DNA of 64,000 nt, taken from NCBI GenBank assembly GCA_963680875.1, contig OY804579.1, forward strand, positions 38,710,397-38,774,396, in the 5' to 3' direction. Position numbers and translations under genes: made by a program. Numbering within the stretch: the stretch's first letter is position 1; the number at the start of each line of letters is the position of its first letter. The notes under the pieces were generated by a model. That model was given only the letters and a program-made list of their open reading frames with translations. It was not told where the DNA came from and did no database searches. Shown here in pieces: positions 1 through 11,701 of this stretch. Origin of the DNA: Bathymodiolus brooksi (Eukaryota > Mollusca > Bivalvia > Mytilida > Modiolidae).

Positions 1-270
1 CTTGCGATATCACCCTCTCGGCTAAAAATAGATCCTGGCAGGGGTCCGGAAAGTGATATCACCCTCGCAAGGCATAAAAATAGATTGGGAAAAAAACGAA
101 CTTTTGCTATCCTATCAAATTCGTTCTTTTGTTGTTTAATAACCAATGCGATTGCGGTTAACATTTGTTTTTCGACTGATTCATACACAAACGCTCAAAA
201 ATTGTGATATTTTATTGGTATGACGATGAATTTGTAAGTAGATAACAATAAAACATTTTCATGAAAGAAA
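1..270. other. intergenic, no gene seen
   Basis: No convincing coding sequence. The first 70 bases carry a short inverted pair (CTTGCGA at 1-7, TCGCAAG at 65-71) and a direct repeat of GATATCACCCTC. The rest is AT-rich and unremarkable. Confidence 0.5.
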
Positions 271-412
271 ACAATCATTGACTTTGGAATAGGTTGCTAT
301 CTGGTTTATCAACCTTTAAAAACGTATATTCACCTCGCCTGCGGCTCGGTGAATAGTACATTTTACAGGTTGATAAATCCACATAGCAACTTATTCCAAA
401 GTTAATAATTGT
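271..412. repeat. 142-bp palindromic fold-back element
   Basis: The left arm (ACAATCATTGACTTTGGAAT) is the near-perfect inverse of the right arm (ATTCCAAAGTTAATAATTGT). Complementarity continues almost to a centre near 341, built on CACCTCGCCTGCGGCTCGGTG. This is a full-length hairpin such as a palindromic MITE. It abuts a SINE fragment that breaks off exactly at 413, so it probably inserted into or recombined with that SINE. Confidence 0.75.
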
Positions 413-530
413 ATAATGTTGTATCGAGTACACTTCGCCGTGAGCGGGATTCGAACTCACAACTTTACTGGTGATAGGCACAGATTGCACAGTTAGTTGT
501 AAATGGAACTACCATACGATCATGATCAAG
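413..530 (-). mobile_element. SINE family 1, 5' tRNA-like half
   Basis: Read on the minus strand it begins near a GTCGTGGTC motif, contains GGTAGTT and then GAGTTCGAATCC, which matches a polymerase III B box (GGTTCGAATCC). This is the head of the family-1 SINE found many times in the window. The body and tail are missing because the copy ends at the palindrome at 412. Confidence 0.7.
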
Positions 531-1166
531 ACCACGACGATCCCCTTGTAATATTATCCTTATTAAATGCTTCAAAATGTATCATTTGTACTGAATAAAT
601 ATAAATGCACAGGTGAGATCAGTGGTGAAGAAGGACGTGCATCAAAAGCTCTGCTGTTTTTTATTGGAAAAAGGAAATTTTTAATGAGTTATAGTGTGCT
701 GTGAAATTGAATAACCTACCACAATAACATTTTTAGCTTCTTTACAAGCTTTTAACGTAATAACCCCACTACATTTGCCGAAAAAAAACAACAAACGCGG
801 TGATAGACATTTTTGAGCTTTCCCGCCTGGTGTCGGCCATCTTAAATATTTTATCAAAAGCAGACTGATGTCCACTGTCCATGGTGATAGTCACTATATA
901 TATGAGCACAACCCTTATTAATATTTTTATATGGTATATGTCTTAATCTTATTAATATTTTATACGTTTTAATCTTATTATTATATATATGTTTTTTGTG
1001 TTTCATTTTTGTTTTGTTTTATTTTCTCGCTGATATTTTAAGGTAAGATTTTATTGTATTACGTTGATATTTGTGCATTTTGCATAAGATTAGGTATAAA
1101 TAATATTATTTTGCCCTGTACTTCCTGGCAGTCCCTACCCATAAAATACCCATTGTCAATAAGCCC
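531..1166. other. no gene seen; possible LINE A 5' flank or 5' UTR
   Basis: AT-rich sequence with runs such as TCTTATTAATATTTT repeated around 930-990. No supported coding exon. The 3' part may be the 5' untranslated region of the LINE that follows, but no target-site duplication was found to fix its 5' end. Confidence 0.35.
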
Positions 1167-3038
1167 TTGTCCAAAACCATGCCTTCCAGTTTACGAGTCT
1201 CAAGACTACGCAAGTCTAAGGTACCGTTTTCACCAAGTAGAGGAATAAAGATGTCACAGACAAACTGTAATGTAATGAGAAAGAAGGCTCTTCAGCAAAA
1301 ATTTGATGCGACAGATAGAATACATCTTACATGTGAACTTAAAAAGGGGAACTTAGTATTGACATTCTCAACAGCGGCCTTTGAATCATTCAGAACTATT
1401 CTCAGAAATTCTGCTAATCATAGCCCATTTAGTGGCTTTAATTTTGAAGCAGAAATACGTTTCTCTAAAGATAAAACTGCCTCAGCTGAAGAAGCATATT
1501 CAGTTAAAAGAGATAGTCGACAACTTTATAAAATAAACTTATATCTGACTACATCAAGAGTAAATATAAATGGGGCCAATATCAACATATTTATTGATGA
1601 TCATTTCCCACTTATAATATCTGAAATGAAAGTCCATGGAAACTTTAGTGATTTAAATAACTTTCTAAAAGATAGCCTGATGAATTCTTTAAAAATTGAA
1701 GAAAATGAAGTCGCAAACATCAACAAGTCAGTTAACAAACTGAACGATAAATCATCATCGATCCGAAACAGAAAGTCCCTCTTGATAAGAAGAAAATATG
1801 TGTATCCGATACAATGTATTTACTGCAGATTGACGGTAATAAATCAGCACATGACACAAATCTACCGATTGATTCTACAAATAACCTAAAAGTTGATAGA
1901 ACAGATATAAATTGCTTAGTATGTGACCAAGAGTGTCAGGATGAAGCTGTTTATTGTGACTGTTGTAATACTTGGATCCATTATAAATGTGAAAAACTCT
2001 CAAAAAGTGATATAAAATACTTCAAACAGACTCCATCAGAATTATATACTTGTATGGTATGCATGGATTTACTTATGTTTGACTCCTACAATCGTGATAA
2101 TACGAATATTGAAATTATACAAACGTCGCCGGATATAGCTATAACTAAAGATAAACAATCTAACGTACATTCTGTATCAACTATATTGCAACCAAAAACC
2201 CAGAATATGGAAACCAATACTGACATGGGATTGAAAGATTTAGATAAACTTGAAGAGTTACACCGGGTCCAGAAGAGACTTACATCTAGAGAAAAGGAGA
2301 TATCAATGAAAGAAAAGGCAATAAAAAGAGAAAGAAAAAGAACTTAATGAGGTAACCTTGAAATTGGCTTCAGCTCAAACATATATATTAAATCTTGAGA
2401 AAAGGATAAATGATATGGAATCATCTATATTGTATAAGAAAACAGGCCTGAATATAACTACTTCCAATGATGATGGTGATAGACTTATCTCTACAACACT
2501 TGAACGTCATTTAATTGAAATTGAGCACAAACTGAGTGAAACATATAGAGCTCCACCTTGTTACCAAATTCCGAATATCGTAATAAACAACAATATTGAT
2601 GGCAACAAAAGTGAGACTGCTACAAGCAAATATGAGGTAAAACAGAATACAAACTGCACACAAACTCAAACCGATAGTGTGAACTTAACTAAGACCCACA
2701 ATAGTGCCTATAATGATGAAAATTTAGTTGATGATAATATTAGTAATCAGCCTCATACTAGTGCTGTAAACCTGTCACATACATTAAATTTCAATCAAAC
2801 GAGTTCTGCTGATATATCCTATCAAAGGAACCAACAAAATCCCGAAAATAAGTCTAATACTACGATCTCTGACAATAAACAAAACCATTTTTTAGGGAAG
2901 CGAAAACAGAATCGACCATCATACCCGAATCCTCAGCTCCAAAGACCGGCGATACAATATTACACAGGTATGCCACTATATCAACGTTCAATGTGGAGAA
3001 CTTCTCATCCAATGCCGTATACCTTCAACAAATTTTAA
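1167..3038 (+). pseudogene. LINE A ORF1: PHD-finger and coiled-coil protein, frameshifted
   Basis: Three overlapping frames (1167-1889, 1814-2347, 2358-3038) read as one protein broken by two frameshifts, near 1815-1885 and at about 2345 inside an A/G-rich run. The middle part has the cysteine spacing of a PHD finger: CLVC, then CDCC, then WIHYKC, then CMVC. It is followed by a lysine/glutamate-rich segment likely to form a coiled coil, then an Asn/Thr-rich tail. ORF1 proteins with PHD fingers are known in CR1-type LINEs; the role is presumably RNA or chromatin binding. The start could be the Met at 1167 or the one at 1251. ORF1 overlaps the start of ORF2. Confidence 0.75.
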
Positions 3039-6000
3039 ATAGATCTGACATTGTGAGCATTCAAGAACATTGGCTTTTCACCTTTGAGAAACAGAAATTA
3101 ATTGACTATTGTTTGGAAAATAACTATACTTGCTTTTTGAAATGTTGTGATGAAATGGAACCTATATCACCAAAAATTAGGATAAGGGGATTTGGCGGGA
3201 GTGGAATTCTATGGAGAAAGTCTTTGGACCCTTTTGTTACGAAACTTAGCGATGGGTGCGAAAGAATTTGTGCAATCAAGATTGATTGTGAAGATATATA
3301 TATTTGTATCATCTCTGCATATATGCCTACAAATAATGGTAACCATAGCGATGACTTGTACAGAAAATGTCTAGACGAGCTTTCAGAAATAGTAGCAAAA
3401 TATGATTCTTGTAACATTGTGTTAACTGGTGATCTTAATGCATCTTTTATTAGACCAAAACCAACAGTTAGAGATAAACTTTTCATGCAGGATATTGTGG
3501 AAATGGGATTTATACTGCCAGTAAAATACCCAAGGGATAGTACCTTTCACCACTTTAACGGTTATAGTGTATCTCAAATTGACTATATTTTACCTTTTAA
3601 ACATTGTGATTTTATAACTGATATAAAGATACACCATAGAGAAAGTCTGAATACCTCAACTCATGATCCTGTCTCGGGGAGATTCATTACAAAGCCATAT
3701 ATAAATGTACGTCAAAATGAAGAACAAACAATCAACTTTAAATTAAATTGGAAGAAATGTGATGTTCAAAACTATCAAAAACTTGTAACTGATCAAATTA
3801 CAGATAATGGCTTACTTAGTATCATAGATTGCGAAGAGCAAATCTCGAAATTGATAGAAATTCTAAATAATAGTGCAGATAAGTGTTCAAAAAAGTCAAA
3901 AAGTCGGTCCAAGAGGTCAAATCCATGGACTCCAGAAATAAACTCATTATGTAAGTTAAGCAAAAGACGTCATTGGAAATGGAGGGAAAGTGGAACTCCG
4001 AAAAATAAGGACAGTCCATTATGGATGGACTGTATTACTGCCAAAAGGAATTTACGTCGAGCTCAACGACAGGAAGAAGCTAGAAAAAGAAATCAATTAT
4101 ATTCAGATATTATGGAATCGCATATGATTAATGACAAACTTTTCTATAAAATAGTTAATTCGCAGAGAGATTGTAGAGCGCAAAAACTATCTCAACTTCA
4201 AGTCGATGGTGAAATGCTACAAAAATCAGATGACATAGCAGAAGGGTGGGTAAGATACTTCCAAAATTTAAGTAAGCGATTGGAAAGTGATAACTTCAAT
4301 GTAAAGTATCAAGAATTTGTTCAACTAGATTTATAAAGAAATTGAAGACTTTTGTCGTAACAATTATAAATCAGATACAGAATTTGTGAGTCTAGAATTA
4401 TTGGACAAATTAGTGTGTGAAATGAAAAATGGCAAATCCCAAGATGAACAATTATTATCTGCTGAACACTTTAAATTCGGTGGGCCATCTCTTGTATATT
4501 TATTGAAGTCTATTTTTGAAAAAATATTTAAAGAAGGAACTGTACCAAAATGTTTTAAATCTGGAATAATTACTCCTGTATATAAGAAACAGGATAAACC
4601 AATAAATAATCCTAATTCCTACAGAAGGATAACTGTGTCAAGCGTTATCGGAAAATTGTTTGAGAAAGTAATTCTACATAAAATTAGTCCGTTACTGAAA
4701 GAGAGCCAGAACCCCCTACAGAGAGGTTTCAGCAAGGATGTCGCACCTACAAATGCTAGTCTATTGTTAACCGAGGCAATAGCAGAATCTCTAGACAATA
4801 ACGAATCTTTATATGCAGCCTTCATTGATGCTTCAAAGGCCTTTGATGTTGTATGACATGAATCAATGTTACGTAAACTTTTCTACACTGGAATAAGTAA
4901 GGAAACATGGATATTGACAAAGATGCTTTATCAAGATTTACACTCTAAGGTTAAATGGGAGGGGAAAATATCTAGTCCATTTTATGAACAACAAGGTGTC
5001 CGTCAGGGTGGAATATTATCCCCGGAATTATATAAAGTCTTCATAAACCCGTTATTAGATTTCTACAAGAATAACTATCTTGGTTTCCGAATTGGTTCCA
5101 TTCAAGTTAACAGTCCGACCTGTGCTGGTGACATTGTTCTATTAGGACGATCACAGTTAGAACTCCAAACAATGCTACTAGGCCAAGAACAATATGCGAA
5201 TGACGAAAGATATATAATTAGCGAAGCCAAAAGCAAGGTAATGATCTTCAACCAAAAGAAACAACATATTGATGAAAATTTTACACTTCACGATCGCCAA
5301 ATAGCTCATACGAATCTTATACCCACATTGGAATTGATAGAAAACTACGAGGACATGACCAGATAGAAAAGAGAATCAAACTTGCACGAAGAACAACATA
5401 CGCGCTGATGGGTACCGGAATGCATGGGTATAATGGAATAAACCCCAGTGTTATTATACGTATGTGGAATATGTATGTGAGACCAAGAATGTTATTTGGA
5501 CTTGACTGTGTATTACTTTCTAAGAAGGACTTCTCAAAACTATCCTTATATCATAAATCCTTTTTGAAGATGATCATGAATCTGTCAGAGCGCACAGCGG
5601 ATGCTGCTATTTATATTCTATCTGGTGAATTACCATTAGAATCGTTCATATACTCTTAAATACTTTTGAAGTTGTGTTCCATTATTAGATATGGAGGGAT
5701 TGAAAAGGAATTATGTGTGCGAAGGTGTTAATAAAAGACGTCTCTTCACACAGCTGGTTTTTATATGCAGAGGAAATTCTGGACTTTTATGATCTTCCAT
5801 CTGTCTTTGAGCTGATATCTGTCACTCCCTCAAAAGAGAAATGGAAAACTTGTATAAAGAATAAGATTCATGAATATTGGAAAATGCAAATTGAACAATA
5901 GTCTGTAGGTAAATCTACTATCAGATACTTGATTCCAAGGACGAAAGAAAATGGAACTGTACACAATGTTTGGAAAAATGCAGGCATGAATCGGATAGCT

Positions 6001-6413
6001 ATTATGAAAGCGAGCACAAAGGCCAAACTATTATCTGGCACATATATCTTGCAACAAACACAGTCGAAATTCAAAAAGAGACAAATCTCAGCAATATGTT
6101 TAATGTGCAATAGTGATATTGAAGACACTCCTCACTTTCTAATAAAATGTCCGTCATTGGAACGAACTAGACAACCATTTATAGATAAAATTAAAGCACT
6201 ACTAAATACAGTGGATAAGGAACTTTACAAGAGTATTTATAAAAATGACATTAAACTCACTCAGTTAATACTGGATGTCACCAGCCCTACTCTTCCAATG
6301 AGGTTTCAAACAGATGAACTGATACATGAAATTGAATCTCTTACAAGAGGACTGTGCTTTGCATTACATCATGAGCGTTGCAGACTGCTAGATATTGCTG
6401 TAAGGCCTTATTG
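2942..6413 (+). pseudogene. LINE A ORF2: endonuclease plus reverse transcriptase, broken
   Basis: The endonuclease domain (about 2985-3700) shows FNVENFSSNAVYLQQ, DIVSIQEHW, LTGDLNA, QIDYIL and STHDPVSG, matching APE-type LINE endonucleases including the Asn, Glu, Asp and terminal Asp-His positions. The RT spans about 4400-5330: motif A is FIDASKAFDVV followed by TGA where a Trp codon is expected, then QGVRQGGILSPELY. The YADD box is replaced by CAGD, removing one catalytic aspartate. A frameshift near 5345 leads to the thumb and connection region, and the C-terminus has CLMCNSDIEDTPHFLIKCP, a C-x2-C-x8-H-x4-C finger. The active-site loss plus stops and frameshifts make it non-functional. Confidence 0.88.
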
Positions 6414-6473
6414 ACATGGGTATCCTCAGGGCTCCTGTCATTACTAGTTCTATATGAATGTTAAATAAAATTT

Positions 6474-6645
6474 ATACCTTTTAAGAATAAGAAATGGATA
6501 CAGTTAAACTTAATTTTACCTTTTTAAGAATAAGAAATGGATACAGTTAAACTTAATTTTACCTTTTAAGAATAAGAAATGTTTACAGTAAAACTTAATT
6601 TTACCTTTTAAGAATAAGATAATGATAAATTTATTATAAATTTTG
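6474..6645 (+). repeat. 42-43-bp tandem repeat in the LINE A tail
   Basis: ACCTTTTAAGAATAAG recurs at about 6476, 6518, 6561 and 6603, giving a 42-43-bp unit present three to four times. It lies directly 3' of the ORF2 stop, so it is part of or attached to the LINE 3' untranslated tail. Confidence 0.8.
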
Positions 6646-7085
6646 CCTTAAGGATAAGACTATGGTCACTTTAATATATTTTACCTTTTATGGATAGAAT
6701 AACTGTCGATTTTACCTTTTAAAGATAAAGGTTAATTTATTAAAATTTTAATCTGAATTTTTAGTATGGATGTTATTAAAGTCGACCTGTACCTTTAAGG
6801 ATATGATTATGGCTACTTTATTATATTTTACCTTTTAAGGATAAGACAACTGTCAATTTTACTTTTTAAAGAAAAGGATTAATTTAATAAAAATTTTGTC
6901 TGATTTTTAAGTGTGGATGTTATTAGAGTCGACCTACACCTTTAAGGACATGACTGTGGTCACTTTGTTATATTTTACCTTTAAAGAATAAGACAACTGT
7001 CAATTTTACCTTTTAAAGATAAGGGTTAATTAAATAAAAATTTAGCCTGATTTTTAAAGTATGGATATTATTACAATACCTAGTA
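6645..7085 (+). repeat. about 147-bp higher-order tandem repeat
   Basis: Three diverged copies start at about 6645, 6791 and 6938, each with a CCTTAAGGAT-like start, GGTCACTTTNTTATATTTTACC, and a later TGATTTTTAAGTNTGGATGTTATT. Each unit contains one or two of the ACCTTTTAA(G/A) elements of the preceding short repeat, so the long unit probably grew from it. Confidence 0.75.
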
Positions 7086-7699
7086 TAAATTCTTCAATAC
7101 CTGTTAGGTGGTTTTATCTTTTAAAAATTGAGAGATCCTAATAAATCAAGGGTGCTCGACATATATATACTAGGGTGACATACATGTATGAGCAGAAACC
7201 ATCGTGATAACTAAGGAAATGGAAATGAACAATTTAAATTATCAGTGAAAGTCTGATCAAATGCTTTGTCCAAGGAACTGCAGAATACTGCTTATGCAGC
7301 TTACATAGATACATTGTATATAAATTACAAACTGTGAATATGGGAAATTGTATCTGCGGTGGCGGAATACATGTATAAATCATATAAACGGTGGTGGTTA
7401 CCGATAAAAACTAGTGGTGGAGGTTATTGGTCTTTTAAATTCCTGAATTATACTGAACTTAGATTCCTGAATTCTGAAGTTGGTGAAGAATTTTCCTGAA
7501 CAAATTAATACATATTAGCAGCACACTTGCAAAAGTGGTTCTCCGAGTAGCGGAGGGATCTACACATAAAGAAGAGAGAAGACTGAATTATGCGCGACTG
7601 GATACATACGACTGGATGATAATTACATTACAATAAGACAACTACTTCTGACAACAAGATGTAAATAATACTTTAAAAAAAAGAACACACAATTTAGAA
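7086..7699. other. no gene seen
   Basis: AT-rich sequence without supported exons. It holds a few GGTGG-rich stretches (7358-7425) but no recognised element. Confidence 0.4.
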
Positions 7700-8101
7700 T
7701 TATGCTATGTTGAATATACCCTTTGTGTTTTCCTCAATTATGTTGAACTGTAACTTTGTTTTCGTGAAGCTAATTAGTAATCCGTCTATTAACAGCTTGT
7801 CGGAAAGGAAGGCATCCTCCACTGGCCCCACACGTACGATACTGCTCACATTTTTCTTCTTCTTAGATACTGGCGGATGGCCGTTCTTTTCCTTTGCATA
7901 AGCTTTCTGTTTATTAAAAGTCTGTACAGCTTTGTTGTAAATTGCATCCCGCTGTCCATTCCAAATTATATTATCCTTCAGCAATGGAACTCTCAGAGAC
8001 TTTTTACTGTTGACACTGGGTTTATTTCTGTTAGTATATATTATATATGCAACAAGAATTGTAGAAAACACAAATAGAACAACCTTTTCTATAAGCTTCA
8101 T
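7700..8101 (-). CDS. unassigned membrane-anchored protein ORF or first exon
   Basis: A 133-codon open frame starts MKLIEKVVLFVFSTILVAYI, which looks like a short cytoplasmic tail plus one hydrophobic anchor (residues 5-21), then a polar, Lys/Asn-rich stem. This layout is typical of type II Golgi enzymes and other single-pass proteins, but no catalytic motif is visible and I do not recognise the family. A good donor-like site (AAAAAT|GTGAGC on the minus strand, after residue about 84) suggests the real exon may stop there. Later exons would then lie at lower coordinates, where only LINE A is seen, or outside the window. It may equally be a chance ORF. Confidence 0.35.
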   Translation of the reverse strand: MKLIEKVVLFVFSTILVAYIIYTNRNKPSVNSKKSLRVPLLKDNIIWNGQRDAIYNKAVQTFNKQKAYAKEKNGHPPVSKKKKNVSSIVRVGPVEDAFLSDKLLIDGLLISFTKTKLQFNIIEENTKGIFNIA

Positions 8102-8385
8102 ATTTACAATAATAAACTGTTAAGGAAGGATTAAGTTGTGAAATGCAGTAATTGTTGGAACATATGGTAAGGATTTACCTACGAACAATATGATTTTTTA
8201 TTATACAGTATTATGTATAAACAATTATATTTTAGCACACAATATGATGGAGATTGCACCTGTTTCCAATAATAGCTATTTGAATCTTAGATTATTTACA
8301 GTGTTCAATTATGTAAAAGGACTACATGTATAAGTTGTGTGGCAAAACGATTTATTCAGGTAAACCACGTGTCCAAGACTGCTTG

Positions 8386-8617
8386 ATAAGAGTGAGTGAG
8401 TGATTGTTGTTTAAAACCAACTCAGCAATTTTTCAGCTATATCATGGCGAGAACAAGTTAATTTTCAATGAGATGATGATGAGGTCCGCTTTGTACTAGA
8501 TCAACACGCTTAGTTGTATTTTCATAGTGCTAGCTCACTGAAACAACAGTCCGCGGATAGACATGTCACCACACTCGGACACATTATCCTGATTAGCGAG
8601 CACGCAAATCATTACAA
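8386..8617 (-). mobile_element. SINE family 2, 5'-truncated copy
   Basis: On the minus strand it ends in TTGCTGAGTTGG-TTTTAAACAACAATCACTCACTCACTC, the (ACTC)n tail of family 2, read here on the plus strand as GAGTGAGTGAGTGATTGTTG. The body matches the copies at 21893-22196 and 35662-36020. The tRNA-like head is missing. Confidence 0.8.
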
Positions 8618-8620
8618 CAC

Positions 8621-11009
8621 CGATGCGATAGTACTTGTTAAGAAGATAATTGATTCTTCCAATAGAATTGATAATAAGTAGTCTTAATTATCCAAAGAAA
8701 TTAATGGTCTTTGTGCGAGACACCAGGAAGTGAATTTGTATCATAAAAATATAGGAATAAAGGACTGGGAGCTATAAGGGCCAAAATCGGCCCCACCTCA
8801 GATGTCGATAAAATTTTCTCCAAAATGTATTCACAATATGTGCTTTTCAGAAATAAATACAGTTAGTTAATGTGTGTATCTAATTCCTCACAGCGGATCG
8901 ACAAAGTCAGGTAATGAAAAGCACTGAACGTCATTTTTTTTCAGAATACAGAACGTACGTATCATTGTATTATAATGCATATCTTTAAAAAACAAAAACA
9001 AAAACAAAGCATAATAAAACTCAATAAACAAAGCATAAATTTGACTTAATATGCAATGTGGATTGATTTCAGGAATAAAAACATGTTCCGAAGCTGTATT
9101 ATGAAATTAAAGTGAACGAATAGTAATGTCGCAACGTCACCCATTTTCGACGGTCTCCTGTTTTCGACGGTTTGTTTCATGTGATAAAATCTCTCATTAT
9201 TTTGATCGCTTCATTTGTCAGAGGTTATATTATGATGCTGAAATTGCCTGAATGATCTCAAGAAATCTGATCTAAAAATGTCATCTTTAAATGTAAGAAC
9301 TACGTACCACATCTATTATTTCACGTTCAAATTGTAGTTTTTCGTAATTCATTTTTTTCGTCACCTTAACAAAGCTTTAATCATTTAAAAAATATATCTC
9401 ATACACCCCAATTTTGGTTTCATCGTCTGCTATGACATATTGAGGTCATATCAATTCAGAAACTTGTTAACATTGATCGTCGAAAACTGGTCGAAATTTT
9501 GGTATTAATTTTAAAAGGAGTAATAGATAGGTTTATTTGGACAATAGAACTTTGTCATATTTGAAATTTTTTTAAACACTTTTTTAACCGTATTTTATTC
9601 TTAACGACAACCAATGCTATGATATATTCCAGTACATTTGTACGGACAATCATCACAAATCTATATAAAAAAATATTGCCAAGGTGCGGGTTGAGAGAAG
9701 TCCAATATTTAAAGATCGTTTTTTTTTTTTATAATATGGAAATATTTTGGGAAATGATGTGAAGCAAAATGCTTAATGTGTGACGATTTTAGCTAGGAAC
9801 CTGTGAGAATTCTTTTGTTTTTGTTTTTGATAAACTGATAACAAGCCTTGGAATCAGATATCCCATAGAAAGTGGTTGTCGATAGATAATTGTTTTACAA
9901 TCAAGTATTTCATATATATTTATGATGAGAACAAGTTTACAACCATATGATTAATCGTGTAGGTAAACTGTGTGTCCCTGGAGATGGTAGATATTATTTT
10001 GCTAATAAACTGTTGCTATCAGAATCTGCTGTAAGTTGTCTTTTACGTGTAAGGACTGTGTCCTTTACATCTCGCGCTAAGGGATGTATTAAATTTGTTC
10101 CTCATAGCTGTCTGATGTCCCTTTCACATAAAGTCGGCGTTTTCCTAGAGGAAACCATTTGTTATTTTATTTATGCCAAATTCGCAGTCACGTTAGGATT
10201 CTAATAATAATAGGTTATTATACATTGTTATACAGCTATAATTTTAATCCAATCAAAAACACCCATTTAAGACATGTGACCGTACATTATTTTTCCCGTA
10301 TTGTACAACCGGAAGCCGTATTTTTTCCGTATTGGACGTCCAATACGTTTTTTTTTCGCATTGTACATTATGTAAGGGAAGTAACTCGTTGGTTTTTGTC
10401 GTCTGCTAGTAAATTATTTTTAATTGTAATCTACAATCAAATTAACTTATTCGATATTTAACAGTTTGAGGGAAAAGAAAGTTGCTTAGAATAGTTGTTG
10501 ATCAGTTATTTTGCTGTTTTTAATTCATTTTTAGAGTTTACGAGATCTGTATTGATACAGAACATATTTTTTTTTAAATATTTCTGATTTAAATTTTCGC
10601 ACAAATAAATAATTTTTCCAGACTTGGGAGAAAAAAAATAATCTGACTAAGGAAAATCAAGCAGTATAATAGTTATGTAAAACTGGATATTGAATGGAAC
10701 ATTTCTGATTTCATATGTAAAGAAAAATAAATGATTCCATTCTCCCAAAACATGGTAAAACAATAGTCCCTTTTAGGCTTATTTATACCTTATCGGCGAC
10801 GGTCGCCCGACCATTGAACGATTGTCGTGCAAAAATCGTGCGATTTTCGCTTCCTATTGTTTTTATTAAATAAGAGAAATGTCTTAGAAAAATCTGCTGT
10901 ATACTAGTTTAACCCCTTCACTTTTTATTGAAGTACCTGAACTAAGCCAGGAGGGGTCATTTATATGTGTGTTAGGGATATCGAATTTACATATCTCTAC
11001 GATTTTTCT
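8621..11009. other. gene-free stretch with short inverted motifs
   Basis: No supported exon. Points of note are a GGACTGGGAGCTATAAGGGCC motif at 8764, inverted and diverged at 15508-15541, and a perfect 20-bp palindrome (CGTATTGGACGTCCAATACG) at 10328-10347. AT-rich otherwise. Confidence 0.4.
10328..10347. repeat. perfect 20-bp palindrome
   Basis: CGTATTGGAC is followed immediately by its reverse complement GTCCAATACG. It sits between oligo-T tracts and near two TTGTACA-like motifs. No function is assigned. Confidence 0.6.
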
Positions 11010-11476
11010 ATTGAATGCTGGAACTGTTCTGACATTTTTCCATTTTATTATAGGTTATGAAAAAAATCCAGATGAGTTGCAATTGTTAAACAAAAACAAA
11101 AATATGGTTGTGATCGTCTTCCGTAATTAAACTCGTCAAAATGAAATACAACCGAATCAAATGGCGACTTGTTTCAACCTCATTTAAAATATACCTTGAC
11201 ATTATTTCATACTTGTACACCACGTTCACGATATCTTATTACAACACTATTTCACTCAAGTGTACATTTTTTCCTGTCCTAGTTAAAGGACTTTATCAAA
11301 CAGAATCATACAGTTTACATGTAATGCAGTTAATACGCATTTAAAAGCCCCAGCTTTATACTGCTCATGCTCAGCAACGGACCATCTTCGTCAACTGTTT
11401 TAGCTCATCGATGATCATGAGATTCACTTAGATAAATAGCACGGTCTTTGCAATATTTATTGATTTATCTATCTAT

Positions 11477-11547
<71 letters not shown>

Positions 11548-11700
11548 TTGATGCTTTGGTGTCAGTGTTTCAACTGTTGACAGAGTTTTAAATTCAACAT
11601 GGGTAGACTTAATTACCTTTCATCTTAACTAAACTTGAGCCGTCGTGGTCGTATGGTAGTTGAATTTACAACTACCTGTGCAATCGTTGCCTATCACCAC
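11010..11700. repeat. segmental tandem duplication, copy 1
   Basis: Starts at ATTGAATGCTGGAACTGTTC and ends inside a SINE family-1 head (CCTATCACCAC). The whole block recurs in the same order from 11702 with about 95% identity by eye, so it is a local tandem duplication. Confidence 0.8.
11473..11549. repeat. (TTTA)n microsatellite
   Basis: About 19 uninterrupted TTTA units. The second duplicate copy has a much shorter version at 12655-12690, so the tract length changed after the duplication. Confidence 0.95.
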
Positions 11701-11701
11701 T

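Larger units (their letters stand above)
1167..7085 (+). mobile_element. LINE A: nearly full-length, inactivated non-LTR retrotransposon
   Basis: Two consecutive open regions (ORF1 with a PHD finger; ORF2 with apurinic-like endonuclease, reverse transcriptase and a C-terminal CCHC-like finger) are followed by an AT-rich tail of tandem repeats. This is the architecture of a two-ORF LINE, plausibly of the CR1/L2 group in the broad sense, which is a clade guess from layout only. Several frameshifts, a stop codon and a mutated RT active site show it is dead. The 5' and 3' limits are approximate because no flanking duplication was seen. Confidence 0.85.

Noticed and set aside
3124..3486. Minus-strand ORF of 120 codons
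   Set aside because: Antisense shadow of the LINE A endonuclease, whose motifs are clear on the plus strand.
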